From Notamacropus eugenii (taxonomy: Eukaryota; Chordata; Mammalia; Diprotodontia; Macropodidae), in NCBI RefSeq assembly GCF_028372415.1, contig NC_092875.1, positions 183,421,522 through 183,485,521 on the forward strand: a DNA stretch of 64,000 nucleotides. The letters run 5' to 3'. Below are positions 53,887 through 64,000 of this stretch, piece by piece. Each line of letters starts with the position of its first letter. The first letter of the stretch is position 1. The position numbers and the translations under genes are program-made. Below the pieces are notes generated by a model. The model made no database searches, was not told where the DNA came from, and saw only the letters and a list, made by a program, of their open reading frames with translations.

Positions 53887-55429
53887 CCTATCAAGATGGC
53901 TGCCAAAGTGGAAGGCAGACCACCAAGCTCCCACATAATTAATGAAGCGAAAGGCTGACATTTTCACCAGATCTATTAAAGATCAAGATTTGCAATGAGA
54001 AACTATGGCAAGTGCTTTTTCCAACAATACTGCAAAAAAATAAAAGTTATCTAGAAGCCCACTGATAACAGGAATGGGGCCTCTTCATCAAAGTAAGCAA
54101 CAGCATGGGGTAACCTTCCACTACAACAGAGATTGCCAGGGCTGCATGAAATTTGCAAGGTTCTATGTCCAGATCCTGCCACAGTGGAAGGAACCATGGG
54201 AAAAATCAACCTTAGGTTTGGTTCATATCTAGAGCATCCCTAGGAGGAAATAGAAGGATATTTTCTAGAACAAGTACTCAACACACAAAATGAGTGTTGA
54301 CAGCAACTGACAGCAGTTGATTTCTTCTACCACAGAAAATGATAAAACAACTCTAAGATGTACATTAACAAATACAGAAAAGCATAAACAATAACTCATA
54401 ATGTTCATTGCACTCTCCTGACAGGTAAAGGCAATTTTGTGAGGCTGCTGCTCAGACCTGCCCTGTCAGAGCAATTTACAAGGTCAAAATTCCATGACCA
54501 GCCTGTGTGTGACTTGGGTTTGTTTTAGTCCTTTCACTACAGAATCCTCCTGGAAATGGTGCTCTTTTCCTTCAAGAAGTGGTCCCATTTTAGAAATTCC
54601 TTCCTGCTAGACATCTGGCACCCAACCCCGTAGCTCCTAAACTCTTAAATTCACAAAGTTAACACCAGGGCTAGCAACATCCTTTTCTCAAGATTGCTGA
54701 TTGCTAGCCTGTTCATATTGAAGGAAATGGAAAGCAGAATGTGACCAGAGATTCAGGATCCCCAAGCAAGCACATGGTTCTGTTGGCACGTGCTTATAGA
54801 TGACATGGAAAAACCTCCTACTTACCCCATTGGATGTCCAAGGTGGAGAAAACACTGGTTGCATCCCAAAAGAGGATGGTCCAAAAAAAGAGTAAGGAGC
54901 TATTTCCATCTCTTATAGAACACCAAGGAGGTAGGTTCCTACTGACTCAGTTGTCAACCATCTTTGACATAATCCTCTATTCTTAAGGAAATATGAGGAC
55001 CAGTCAGTTGTTCCATCATCCCAAAGAAGTCTTCCAGTTCTGAACCAGAGACACGTTCACCTCCATAGACAATTTCTCTTTCTGACAATGGTTTATGCTC
55101 TGTAATTTCACCAAATTCATTCAGGAACTCACTTATCAATTTCCCAATCAACTCCCCTCCCACTGCACTAGAATAAGACTCTTAAGAAAAAGAAGTGTGA
55201 TTCATTCCAAATGTAGCAGAACATGCACTGTTTTGAATTGTCTGATGGCAAAATGAGAATTCATAGAGGGAGGAAGGAGGAGGATCTGTTTTCCATAAAC
55301 CTTCTTTTTCCTTTGCTATAATAAACACTTCAAATCAGTATATGAACAATTTGTTTTTCAAAATATATATAGAGAGAAATGACTATTTATATTTTCTTGG
55401 ATTCAAGATACAGGAAATCTTGAGTTATT
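53887..55429. other. Unassigned intergenic sequence
   Basis: About 1.5 kb with no recognised repeat. It starts with 'tatcaagatggctgccaaag', which recalls the 5' ends of L1-like elements, but nothing downstream supports that. Contains the minus-strand open frames at 54,957-55,163 and 54,688-54,909. Confidence 0.35.
54957..55180 (-). pseudogene. Protein-like open frame, parent unrecognised
   Basis: A frame of ~74 codons from just after an upstream TAA. It has no ATG (the first plausible start is GTG at 55,163) and ends at TGA/TAG near 54,955. The translation has protein-like composition: SYSSAVGGELIGKLISEFLN, an acidic/Ser-rich middle (SEREIVYGGERVSGSELEDF), then FGMMEQLTGPHISLRIEDY. It looks like a helical domain rather than random sequence, so it may be a fragment of a retrocopied gene or element. 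I do not recognise the parent, and there is no poly-A or TSD to prove retroposition. Confidence 0.35.
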
Positions 55430-55592
55430 TTTAAAGTCCAATCCTTTGTTATAAAGTAGATAAACCAAAATTCAGGGAGAAATTAAGCAACTTGCCCAGT
55501 TAACACTCAGAGAAGGGAAGAGCCAAGACTGGGACCCAGGTTTCTTGGCTCCTGATACGGGTCCATTCTATTATACTACTGTTAGCTGTATT
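55430..55592 (-). repeat. MIR
   Basis: 'attaagcaacttgcccagtt', 'gagccaagactgggacccag', 'tttcttggctcctgatacgg'. Confidence 0.65.
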
Positions 55593-55774
55593 ATTGGGCT
55601 TGGAAAATCCCAAAGACTTTCAGCTTTACTTTGCATCTGGTCACTGTTGAATTCACATTCCTTCCATCATAAAAATGTTATTATTGTGTTATTCTTATCA
55701 TTGGTTATCCATCTGCATTGAAAGCATGTTGGTCAAAACACGTGTTATATCTCACTTCTCAGAAACAAATAAAC

Positions 55775-56057
55775 AAAAAGGTAATTGGGGGTACAGTTCT
55801 GACTTGGAGTCAGGAAGATCAGAGTTGCAATCTTGCCCTTTGGATGCTTAGAGGTTTGGAGTTTCGATCCTTGTATAACCCTGGACAAGTCACTTTATCC
55901 CTCTAAGCCTCAGATTACTCATCTGTACAAAAGAGATAATAATGGAATCCTTTGCACAGGGTTGCTATGAGATTCAAATGAGATTATGTATATAAGCACT
56001 TTGCAAAACTTGAAGTGTTTTATAAATACCAGCTATTAATGTTGTTGTCATCATCAT
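55775..56057 (+). repeat. MIR (near full length)
   Basis: 'gacttggagtcaggaagatc', 'aaccctggacaagtcacttt', 'gcacagggttgctatgagat', 'aagcactttgcaaaacttga'. Confidence 0.8.
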
Positions 56058-56142
56058 TAATAAACAAGGATTTCACTTGAAGAAGTGTTTACATCTCTGA
56101 TCAAGAGAGTTTACTTAAAAAATAAATACGAAGGAGAAAACA

Positions 56143-56402
56143 ATCAGGTGGTACAGTGGATAGAGCTCTGGAGCAAGAGTCAGGAACATGAGAGTTTAAA
56201 TCTGGCCTCAGATATTTACTATATGATCATGAGTAAGTCAGCTAACTGCTGTCTACCTCAGTTTCCTCATCTATAAAATGAGGATGATGATAGCACCTAC
56301 TTCCAAAGGTTGTTTGTGAAGGTAAGATGAGACAATATTTGTAAATAATTTTGCAAACCTTAAAACATTATTTTGATCTAGGTGTTATTTTTACTACTAT
56401 CA
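56143..56402 (+). repeat. MIR-type CORE-SINE
   Basis: 'caggtggtacagtggataga', 'ctcagtttcctcatctataa', 'aaggttgtttgtgaaggtaa', 'attttgcaaaccttaaaaca'. Confidence 0.8.
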
Positions 56403-56699
56403 AACTCTAGAGAATATCAGATGCAATACTAAAATGAAAGTCATAGAGAAGGAGACAATCTATAGAAGAAAATTTTTAGGAAGGGGGATGGGAAGATATC
56501 TATGACATCAGATCTCTAGTAATGGATAATGTCCAATAGATAATGATAATTATAACAATTCATAATTATTTAATTTATAATAGAAAGTAAATTTTAAACA
56601 TTAATGAAAGGAGACAAAGACTACTTAATAGTTTATATGCATACATATGTGTTTATATGTAACATGCATTTGTTTGTATGTATATAGCTTATTTGTACA

Positions 56700-56832
56700 T
56701 AATTTCATGTTGTCTCCCTCATTAGATTGTGAGCTCCTTGAGGACAGGTACTGTCTTTTGTCTTTCTTTATATCCCCAATGCTTAGCACAGTGTTTCATA
56801 CATGAAAAAACAAACACTTAAATGCTTACTGA
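56700..56832 (+). repeat. L2 LINE 3' end
   Basis: 'cattagattgtgagctcctt', 'gaggacaggtactgtctttt', 'atatccccaatgcttagcac', 'aaatgcttactgactgagag'. Confidence 0.7.
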
Positions 56833-57128
56833 CTGAGAGAGAATTTTCCTTCTTTTACAAATAGATCATCTGAGAATTTTTTCTCTCTTTTCTTCACAAT
56901 TTTATCTTTCCATAGGTTGAGGAAGTAACAAGGAACACTACTGTGACTTAATACTGATGAATACAGAGGATCTGGTAGAGTGGAAATGTCAGGTACCTGG
57001 AGTGCCTGACAGTGTGAAATCATAGAACACTTGGCCTCGCACAGCACTCTGCATACTAGGGTAGCTTAATAAAAGTTTGTGGAATTGAATGACCATATAT
57101 GTGCCCTCAACTTTAGAATAACTTTTTT
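56833..57128. other. Unassigned; possible second L2 end
   Basis: 'gcttaataaaagtttgtgga' near 57,064 recalls an L2 terminus; otherwise nothing recognised. Confidence 0.35.
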
Positions 57129-57141
57129 AAAAAAAATCAGC
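57129..57141. repeat. Target-site duplication (left) of VDAC1 pseudogene
   Basis: The 13-mer 'aaaaaaaatcagc' at 57,129-57,141 recurs at 58,933-58,945, directly after the pseudogene's poly-A. The preceding 'cttttttaaaa' fits an L1 endonuclease TT/AAAA site. Confidence 0.8.
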
Positions 57142-58932
57142 TCTCTGTGTCTGCCACCTGCTGCTGCTCCCGCTGCGTCCGTCGGGAAAGGAAGAAAATG
57201 GCTGTGCCACCTACTTATGCTGACCTTGGAAAATCTGCCAGAGATGTGTTTACTAAGGGTTATGGATTTGGCTTAATAAAACTGGATCTGAAAACAAAGT
57301 CTGAGAATGGCCTGGAATTTACAAGTTCAGGTTCAGCAAACACTGAAACAAGCAAAGTTTCAGGCAGTTTGGAAACAAAATACAAATGGTCTGAATAAAA
57401 TGGAACACAGACAATACATTGGGCACTAAAATTACTGTAGAGGATCAGCTTGCACGTGGACTGAAGCTGACCTTCGATTCGTCCTTCTCACCTACCGCAG
57501 GGAAAAAAAGTGCTAAGATTAAGTCAGGATATAAGCGGGAACATATCATTCTTGGCTGTGACATGGATTTTGATATTTCTGGACCTTCAATATGAGGAGC
57601 TGTGGTACTTGGCTATGAGGGCTGGTTGGCAGGCTACCAGATGAATTTTGAAACTTCAAAATCTCAGGTGACCCAGAGCAACTTTGCTGTTGGCTACAAG
57701 ACTGATGAATTCCAGCTGTGCACCAATGTGAATGATGGCACGGAGTTTGGGAGATCTATTTATCAGAAGGTGAACAAGAAGTTGGAAACTGCTGTCAACC
57801 TAGCCTGGACAGCTGGAAATAGCAAACTCGTTTTGGAATAGCAACCAAATATCAGATTGACCCTGAGGCCTCTTTCTCAGCTAAAGTGAACAATTCTAGC
57901 CTGATAGGCTTAGGTTACACCCAGACTCTAAAACCAGATATCAAACTGACATTATCAGCTTTGCTGGACTGCAAGAATGTCAATGCTGGTGGCCACAAGC
58001 TTGGTCTAGGACTGGAATTTCAAGCATAAAAGAAATTGTACAATCACTTAATTTTAAAATATTTTGCAGGATAGCTACCTTCAGAAATTAGCGTACCTGT
58101 TCATATTTTATGTCTGGGATGCAAGTATTGCTATGTATCAATCATGTTAGATCTCCAGGTTAAAGATGATGCAGCTTTAAAGTGTCATCCTTTCAAAGAT
58201 ACAGAAGAAATCCAACTCAGAAAAAAAAGGTCGTTTCACCTCCAGGCTTTTGAGGGGATATGTGATGATTCCCACAACAGCTTTTAGAATTCTCTAAGGA
58301 TTGAAAGGGTGCATTGAGCCACCTTTTTTCATCTAGAGATAGCTGCTAGTGGAAGGCAGTTGGTAAATGTGGACTGATAAAATGAATGAAATTTTGACTT
58401 CCTGAGAATTCATGGTCCATTGCAGTCAACTTGGCTACATATCTATCCTAAGTGGGTAGAAAGAGGCTCATTCCTTGATGGAGTGAAAATTTGTCTGAAA
58501 AGGGGACTCTTTTTTTTTTAAAGTCAAATCCTCATGAATTGTTCCGGCTTTGATTAGTTATTTCTGCCAAAAGTTGTCTGCAGAGTCCTTTAGGTGTCCA
58601 CTTTGTGACAGTTTGATGTGATTAAGCCAATAATGTAGTACTTAATTCCCAGTCTCATTGTGGTTCCATTCACTTTGGCTGAGTACATATAAAGAGGCTG
58701 CTAGGACACAGAACCATAAGCAGGGAAGAGTCTGTATAATTGTGCCCACATAGTGACATCACTTGGAATCAAAATTGGACTTCTGTTGTATTCTCACACT
58801 AATTGTTTTTAGCAATTAATGGATACATTTTAGAATCTTCCATATGGTGTGGAATTAGAAGCCTTCCCCTCCAAATGCTGTACTTACCACCACTTAAAAA
58901 TACAACTTGAATAAAATATTGAAACCTCAAAA
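57142..58932 (+). pseudogene. VDAC1: VDAC1 processed pseudogene (voltage-dependent anion channel 1)
   Basis: Intronless retrocopy of the mRNA for the mitochondrial outer-membrane beta-barrel channel. It has a 5' UTR (57,142-57,197), ATG at 57,198, terminal TAA at 58,027-58,029, a ~0.9-kb 3' UTR, an AATAAA near 58,911 and a poly-A from 58,929. The translation follows VDAC1 from [18 protein letters not shown], through [20 protein letters not shown], to [16 protein letters not shown]1-type residues distinguish it from VDAC2 and VDAC3. Coding length is 832 bp against 852 expected (283 codons plus stop). Lesions: a ~19-bp deletion near 57,397 with immediate stop, CGA-to-TGA type nonsense at 57,593, and a 1-bp deletion near 57,823. 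Not expressed as a channel. TSD flanks it. Confidence 0.95.
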
Positions 58933-58945
58933 AAAAAAAATCAGC
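58933..58945. repeat. Target-site duplication (right) of VDAC1 pseudogene
   Basis: Second copy of the 13-mer seen at 57,129-57,141, overlapping the end of the poly-A. Confidence 0.75.
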
Positions 58946-58954
58946 AAAAATACA

Positions 58955-60177
58955 GATAATGGATTTCTTAACCAGAACCATTAAGAAGGAAGAAAACTTA
59001 AGAGGAAGAGGAAAAAATGAAACTCTGACAATATATAATTGCATATAATCTTGATGAGGAAAAAATGACATCGAAATGGACAGGTGTGGCCAAATAAGTT
59101 CTTTGATGAACTCAAACTTTTAAAGGACATTTTCAAAAGGTAGGAAAGGGGACTTTCAAAATAGAGATATTTGGAGTAAATAAAAGGACAAGAAAAAGGT
59201 AGCTCTACCATTTCAGGCATATGCTATAATATAAACACATGACAAAGAAAATGCTAAACTTCTCAATTCCTTTTTCTTGCTGTTTTCTCCATCAACTATG
59301 ATAATGTTGAATTTGAAATGATGGAACAAGCAATGGTTTAAAAGAAAAATTCTCCCTTATTAATTCATTAATGTTAACCAAGCAGAGGTCTCCAGTGTTA
59401 GGCAGTAAGGCTTTGTCCTCAGGCCTGCTCTGTGCAAAATATTTATTAATGACTTGGATGAAGACACAGGTTACAAATTTCTCAATTTCAATGACCCAAA
59501 GCTGGGGGAAATGGTTAATCTATTGAGTAATATTGATCTGGAGCCAAAAGATCTCAGCAGGCTGCAATGAGGAACTGAAACTAACGAGATTAAACTGTGC
59601 TTAGGTCATAAAAATCCAATACACAAGTGGGAAAGGCATGGAGAGATAGCAGAACATGTAAAAAATTACGTGTTTCGCTGGACTACAAGCTCAATGTGAC
59701 TCAATCCGTTCTGTGTCTGACAACAAAAGTTAATTATATCTCGGGTTACACTGAAAAGAGGAAAGTGCTCAGACCTTAGGATATAATAAACCTAGTGTAC
59801 TCCATAATGGGGAGGCCATATTTAGAATTCTGTGTTCATTTTGGAGAGGCAAAGAAGTTCTCAGGGCTCTTCTTCTAATTAGCTGAGACTTTGGGTCTGA
59901 TGAATAATCTGTTCCTCAGTGTTCTTATGCATAGAGTGAGGAGGTACTCTCCTCAGCCTCTTCCAGCTCTAATGCACTATATATAATCTTAGGGATACTT
60001 AAAGCCAGAGTTCATCCAGGAGAGGGCATCCAGAATGATGGGGGACTCAAAATCATATCATACAAGGAGAAAAAGGAGGACGTGAGAATGAATATCCCAG
60101 AGTATAAGAAGACATTGGAAGAATGGGGAGCACAACAGCTCTTTGCAAATTTGTGAAGGGTTACCATGTAGGTGAAA
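58955..60177 (+). mobile_element. L3/CR1 LINE, long sense relic (part 1)
   Basis: 'tctttgatgaactcaaactt' (near 59,099), 'aggtaggaaaggggactttc', 'aatgacttggatgaagacac', 'caatgacccaaagctggggg', 'ctccataatggggaggccat', 'gggcatccagaatgatgggg'. These follow the CR1/L3 reverse-transcriptase end region in order, with an unrelated ~110-bp insert at about 59,885-60,000. No frame survives. Confidence 0.7.
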
Positions 60178-60392
60178 CATTGTATAGAGCACCAGTCTTG
60201 GAGTCAGAAAGACCAGAGTTCAAATCCAGCCTCAGGCTCTTACTAGCTGGGTGATTCTGACCAAGTCACTCAACGCTGCTTGCCTCAGTTTCCTCATCTG
60301 TAAAATGAGTTAGAGAAGGAAATGGCAAACCACTCTAGTACCTTTGCTAAGAAAAATCAGAGTCAGACACAGCTGAGAAACAAGAATAAAAT
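60178..60392 (+). repeat. tRNA-derived marsupial SINE inserted in L3
   Basis: 'gtatagagcaccagtcttgg', 'ctgaccaagtcactcaacgc', 'gagttagagaaggaaatggc', 'cagagtcagacacagctgag'. Confidence 0.9.
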
Positions 60393-60685
60393 CATGTAGA
60401 ACAAAGAAAGGATATATTCTCCATAGCTCTCCAAAGGAAAACTAAGGCTAAATCAGTAGAAGTTACAAGAATTTTCCTTCAATATAAGTTAAAGTATTAT
60501 AAAAGAGTTATTTGAAAATCAAAAGGACCAAACATGCAGCAGTTTCCCGTAACTGAAAGTATTTAGTTTGAGGCTAGCTATATGACCACCTGTCAGAGAT
60601 GTTATAAGGTAGATTTATGTATGAGACAGGAGATGAGACAAGTTGACTTTTAAGGTCCCTTCCAACTTAAAGATTTTATTATTCT
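60393..60685 (+). mobile_element. L3/CR1 LINE, 3' end (part 2)
   Basis: 'gaattttccttcaatataag', 'tatgaccacctgtcagagat', 'ttttaaggtcccttccaact'. Ends at the L3 3' terminus. Confidence 0.65.
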
Positions 60686-60799
60686 CCTTTTTCCATGCCC
60701 CTATCCCTTCTTCCTAGGTCCTTGAATTTTGTAATAAACATTTATTCGTCTCTGACTTGTTCAAGATGATGATAGATATTTCATTATTTTTAAGACTAT

Positions 60800-60992
60800 A
60801 ATCTTCAACTGGAAGAAACCTTAAAGACCACTTAATTCAACTCAGATTTTATTTTACAAATGAGGAAACTGAGGTGATCCAAGAGAGGATAAAGGACTTA
60901 CCCAAGGTCATATAGGATAGTAAATGTGAGAAGTGGGATTTGAACCCAGGCCTTTTGACTCTAGAGCCAACACTTTTCATTATACTATCAAT
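60800..60992 (-). repeat. MIR-like SINE
   Basis: 'tggaagaaaccttaaagacc', 'aaatgaggaaactgaggtga', 'gggatttgaacccaggcctt'. Confidence 0.75.
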
Positions 60993-62306
60993 TAATGAGA
61001 AGTTGACAATGAGAAAATATATCAGATTTAGGAAGTATGCAAAGAGAAACAGAGCACCAGAGAATCTAAGAACCTAAAAAGATCTTGCCCTATGTCTACG
61101 AAAAATTGCTCTGCTTCTCCATGCTTTTTTCTTACTCTGCTCTTTGAGGCACATTTTTGCCTGCTCAGGGAAATTCTGTAACTTGCCTATAAAGCTTTTC
61201 TAATTTTCCAAAATCACAACCACAGAAGAAGCTGACTTGTGATTTTTCACGTGGTACTCTGTGCTTGTCCAATTACAAGCATGTCATGAGGGGAAAAACC
61301 AGAAAATTCAGTATCTCCACAGTGCTCAGGCAGTGAGGCAGAGATCTCACACTAAAGCACAGGAGAATACTATCTGGAAAACCTGAGCTCTTTCTGGTAA
61401 GTGGGCCATGTTTCGATTCCCATGAACCCCCTCTGTGTCCTAAATAAGGTCAATGGTTTTAAACCAAACTAAACAAAAATGTATTACAGGAAGTGAAAGT
61501 GGTTGCTTTTTCCTGGTGTCAGAGAATCACCCAATTGCAGCTGAGTTATGCTTTGATTAATTGATTCAGGATGTCTCCCGTTGAGTAATTTTCTTCATGG
61601 AGGGTCTGCCAATGTAATTTGCTCACAACTGTCACTGTTTTTCAAATATGAATGATGCTGCATAATGGGTTCAGGTGCTCAGAGAAACTGACTGTCATAA
61701 ACAGCTTACATGTCACAATCCAGGGAAATAATAGAATTCAGAAAAAAGAAAACAAAACAACTTAAAAGTAGCAACAGAGTGAGGGTGATAGCCATTCTCA
61801 CTCTTGAGTTAATGCATGATACCTGAAAATTGGTGATGATTTCCTGCTCACTGGGGGCCCTGAAAGGAGCCTTCCCAACCTAGCTAACCTGAGGCTTAAT
61901 GAACACATGAAGAAGAAAAGATCCTGATCAGATAGACCTCAGATACAGCATAAGGGAGGTTGAGGTATCTTGAAAGTGTACCTATAATTACCACTACATT
62001 CCCATATTGTATTGTGATGGTGGGCGAGTTGCATAATTATCACTGATTATAACAAAAACATTAATTTACAATTTGTTGAGGCGTGTGTGTGAGGCACTAT
62101 AGAGACAACAGTGGGAGAGAAAGCACCAGGGATAGTGGGCTTATAGCAGAAATTAATCATGCTGCAGGTAAGACCCTGCACCTGCAGGTGCACACATGAG
62201 CAGACATTGTGGAAGGCATGGGCTATGGGCCTGGAGGAAATGCAGGTGGTAAGTGACAATTGTGAGTTTGGAGTTCATAGGATTTGAAATTGACAGAGAC
62301 CTAAGT
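60993..62306. other. Unassigned, repeat-poor sequence
   Basis: About 1.3 kb with no repeat recognised and well-mixed composition, notably 61,440-61,740. No coding frame of note. A candidate for conserved non-coding sequence, but not shown to be one. Confidence 0.4.
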
Positions 62307-62525
62307 AACTTTGAAGTCCAAACCTCCCATTCTAGAGAAGAGAAAACTTAAAGCCAAAAAAAGTTAAGTGGTTTGCCCTTGGTCTACATAGGTGAGTCTA
62401 TACCTTACCTTCACAGATGCAAGAAACTTTGTAGTTCAAACCTCCTATTTTATAGAAGAGAAGACTTGAAGCCAGAAAAGCAAAGTGGTTTGGTCTACAC
62501 AGGTGGGTCTCTACCTTACTTTGAT
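62307..62525 (-). repeat. Tandem duplication of a MIR-like fragment
   Basis: Two copies, period about 118 bp: 62,307-62,410 and 62,425-62,525. Shared blocks include 'aaacctcccattctagagaa' versus 'aaacctcctattttatagaa', then 'gtggttt' and 'ggtctaca.aggtg.gtct.taccttac'. Confidence 0.8.
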
Positions 62526-62544
62526 TGATGTAAGTCCATTCTTT

Positions 62545-62750
62545 TGCAGCTGTAGGTGAGGTGAAGCGGAGTGAGACAGTGTAAAGAGTCAAGCTTTTGA
62601 ATTCTAACTATACCACTAACTACTTTGTGCAGACCAGTTATTTTTACCATTCTGGGCCTCAGTCCTGTCATCTATAAAATGAGAGCATTGGCCTAGATGC
62701 ATTCCAAGGTCCCTTCCAGCTCCACATCTTGGATCCTCTGGCCTGCGGTT
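62545..62750 (+). repeat. MIR3-like SINE
   Basis: 'gtgaggtgaagcggagtgag', 'ctgggcctcagtcctgtcat', 'aggtcccttccagctccaca'. Confidence 0.65.
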
Positions 62751-63044
62751 ATGACAGAATTACTGAATTCAAGAAGCAGTTTCATTTTAATCTGGTTAGT
62801 CTCACTGCCAATTTTTATAAAGTGTAAGTAAATCTTGTTAGAAGTCAATGTCAGACAGATCTTAGACTTTAGAATTAAAATGAAACAGAAGGCTGGGGTA
62901 AAAATCTACCAATGTCATAACTCAATATTTCTACAAACCCACATATCCTCAGAAGGTGGTGGTTCACAATACAGAGGGCTTTTATTTAAGTAAGGACAGA
63001 AAGAAATGAAAAAGAATGAAGCATGCATCCGAACTTTTCTAAGT
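62751..63044. other. Unassigned
   Basis: No feature recognised. Confidence 0.35.
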
Positions 63045-63550
63045 GAATTTTCCTAAAGCACAGGTCTGATCATGTCATTCTCCTACCTCCCTTTTGATTC
63101 TAGGGTAAAATGTAATCTCTATTGGCACTTAAATTCCTTCCCATCCCAGGCCCAACTTACCTTTCCACTCTTATTACTCAAAAACCTCCTTCCATGCACT
63201 CTATGGTGCAGTCAGACTAGTCTTATTATTCCTTACATTACATTTCCCTTCTCCATGCCTTTGCACCAGCTGATTTCCTATGTCTAAACTAAAACATAGT
63301 TCCCTTTTGCCCACTACCTCTTAGGCTCTCTAATTTCCTTCAGGACATAAGTCAAGCACGATTTTGCACATGAAGTCTCTTCTGAGTCCCACAGCTGTTA
63401 ATGCCTTTCCCCTCAAAATGATCTTGTATTTATTTTGTGCGTGTTTTGTCCATCCCTACATGTGTACCAGTTGTCTTCCCTGAGAGAAGGCAGTCACTTT
63501 TTCCCTCATGTGTTTGTATCACCTGGACCCAGCATAGGGCTTGGTATATT
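63045..63550 (+). repeat. L2 LINE 3' region (split by SINE)
   Basis: 'cacaggtctgatcatgtcat', 'ctccatgcctttgcaccagc', 'tttgtatcacctggacccag'. The final 45 bp of the L2 lie beyond the SINE at 63,781-63,825. Confidence 0.75.
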
Positions 63551-63780
63551 GTTTTGTTGTTCGGTTGTTTAAGTCATGTCTGATTTTTTAAGATCTCACT
63601 TGGAAAAGATACTGGACTGGTTTACCCTCTCTAGTTCATTTTACAGATAAGGAAACTGAGGCAAACAAGGTTAAATGACCTGTCCAGGGTCATACAGATA
63701 GTAAGTGTCTGAGGTCAAATTTGAACTCAGGTCTTCATGATTCCTGGCCCAGCACTCTATCCATTGCACCACGTAGCTGG
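63551..63780 (-). repeat. tRNA-derived marsupial SINE inserted in L2
   Basis: 'ttcattttacagataaggaa', 'aaatgacctgtccagggtca', 'tatccattgcaccacgtagc'. A near-perfect TSD flanks it: 'tggtatattg' (63,542-63,551) and 'tggtacattg' (63,779-63,788). Confidence 0.9.
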
Positions 63781-63828
63781 TACATTGTGGGTACTTAGTA
63801 AGCACTTTGATTTATTTAATTTTTAATT
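63781..63828 (+). repeat. L2 LINE terminus after SINE
   Basis: 'gggtacttagtaagcacttt' completes the L2 end. Confidence 0.6.
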
Positions 63829-64000
63829 GATTGTAAATTATTTTGATCTTGAAACTCTACAGCTGTGTACTGTAAAATCTAGAAGTTCTACACTAAAGAG
63901 AATCACAAGTATTTCCTTATTTGGGAGACTGCCTAGCCTTCTTATTGTAATATCTTTCCTGTATTTGAACAGCTTATCTCTGTCTGGGACATACTATTGC
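63829..64000. other. Unassigned window end
   Basis: No feature recognised. Confidence 0.35.

Noticed and set aside
57147..57841. VDAC1-like open frames as a functional gene
   Set aside because: The frames are disconnected by a ~19-bp deletion, a nonsense codon and a 1-bp deletion; the copy is intronless with poly-A and TSD.
1..64000. CRISPR arrays, operons, bacterial mobile elements or other prokaryotic systems
   Set aside because: The window is typical mammalian repeat-rich intergenic DNA; periodic repeats are all microsatellites or interspersed elements.

Overview
The window reads as AT-rich, CpG-poor, gene-free DNA from a marsupial (metatherian) nuclear genome. The diagnostic signs are many tRNA-derived SINEs of the marsupial types (CORE-SINE/Mar-1-like, some ending in an RTE-type tail), marsupial-style LINE-1 3' ends, two ORF2-less LINE-1 derivatives (HAL1, 'half-L1'), and abundant old mammalian L2, L3/CR1 and MIR relics. 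The species cannot be fixed from sequence alone. No functional protein-coding gene, intact tRNA or rRNA gene, or CRISPR-like array is visible. All family names rest on recognition by eye, not on a database search, and repeat boundaries are good to roughly 10-30 bases unless a target-site duplication (TSD) is given.

Layout. 1-7.5 kb: old L2, MIR and L1 fragments, plus an unassigned stretch carrying a ~110-bp module that recurs three times. 7.5-19 kb: SINEs, an RTE-type LINE 3' end (9.7-10.5 kb) and a possible reverse-transcriptase relic near 12.9 kb. 19-20 kb: a 3'-truncated 7SL (SRP) RNA retropseudogene beside a minus-strand RTE-like reverse-transcriptase relic. 20-32 kb: SINEs, L3/CR1, L2, and a 1.6-kb 5'-truncated L1 that has split a SINE. 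32-37 kb: HAL1 copy A (33,264-36,075) inserted in an older L1. 39-45 kb: a long L3 relic, then HAL1 copy B (41,457-44,219) inside another L1, which also carries a Tigger-like MITE. 45-49 kb: an L2 interrupted by an opposite-strand L2, then a ~500-bp GATA microsatellite. 50-56 kb: an L3 split by a second copy of the MITE, several L1 layers, and an unrecognised stretch. 57.1-58.9 kb: a processed pseudogene of VDAC1 with poly-A tail and TSD. 59-64 kb: an L3 relic, MIRs, a tandemly duplicated MIR-like fragment, and an L2 split by a SINE with a clear TSD.

The region works as a stratigraphic record rather than an operon or gene cluster. L2, L3 and MIR form the oldest layer. L1, RTE and tRNA-SINEs cut into them. 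HAL1, the VDAC1 pseudogene and the youngest SINEs and microsatellites lie on top. The L1 machinery explains most of the retrocopies (HAL1, VDAC1, probably 7SL).
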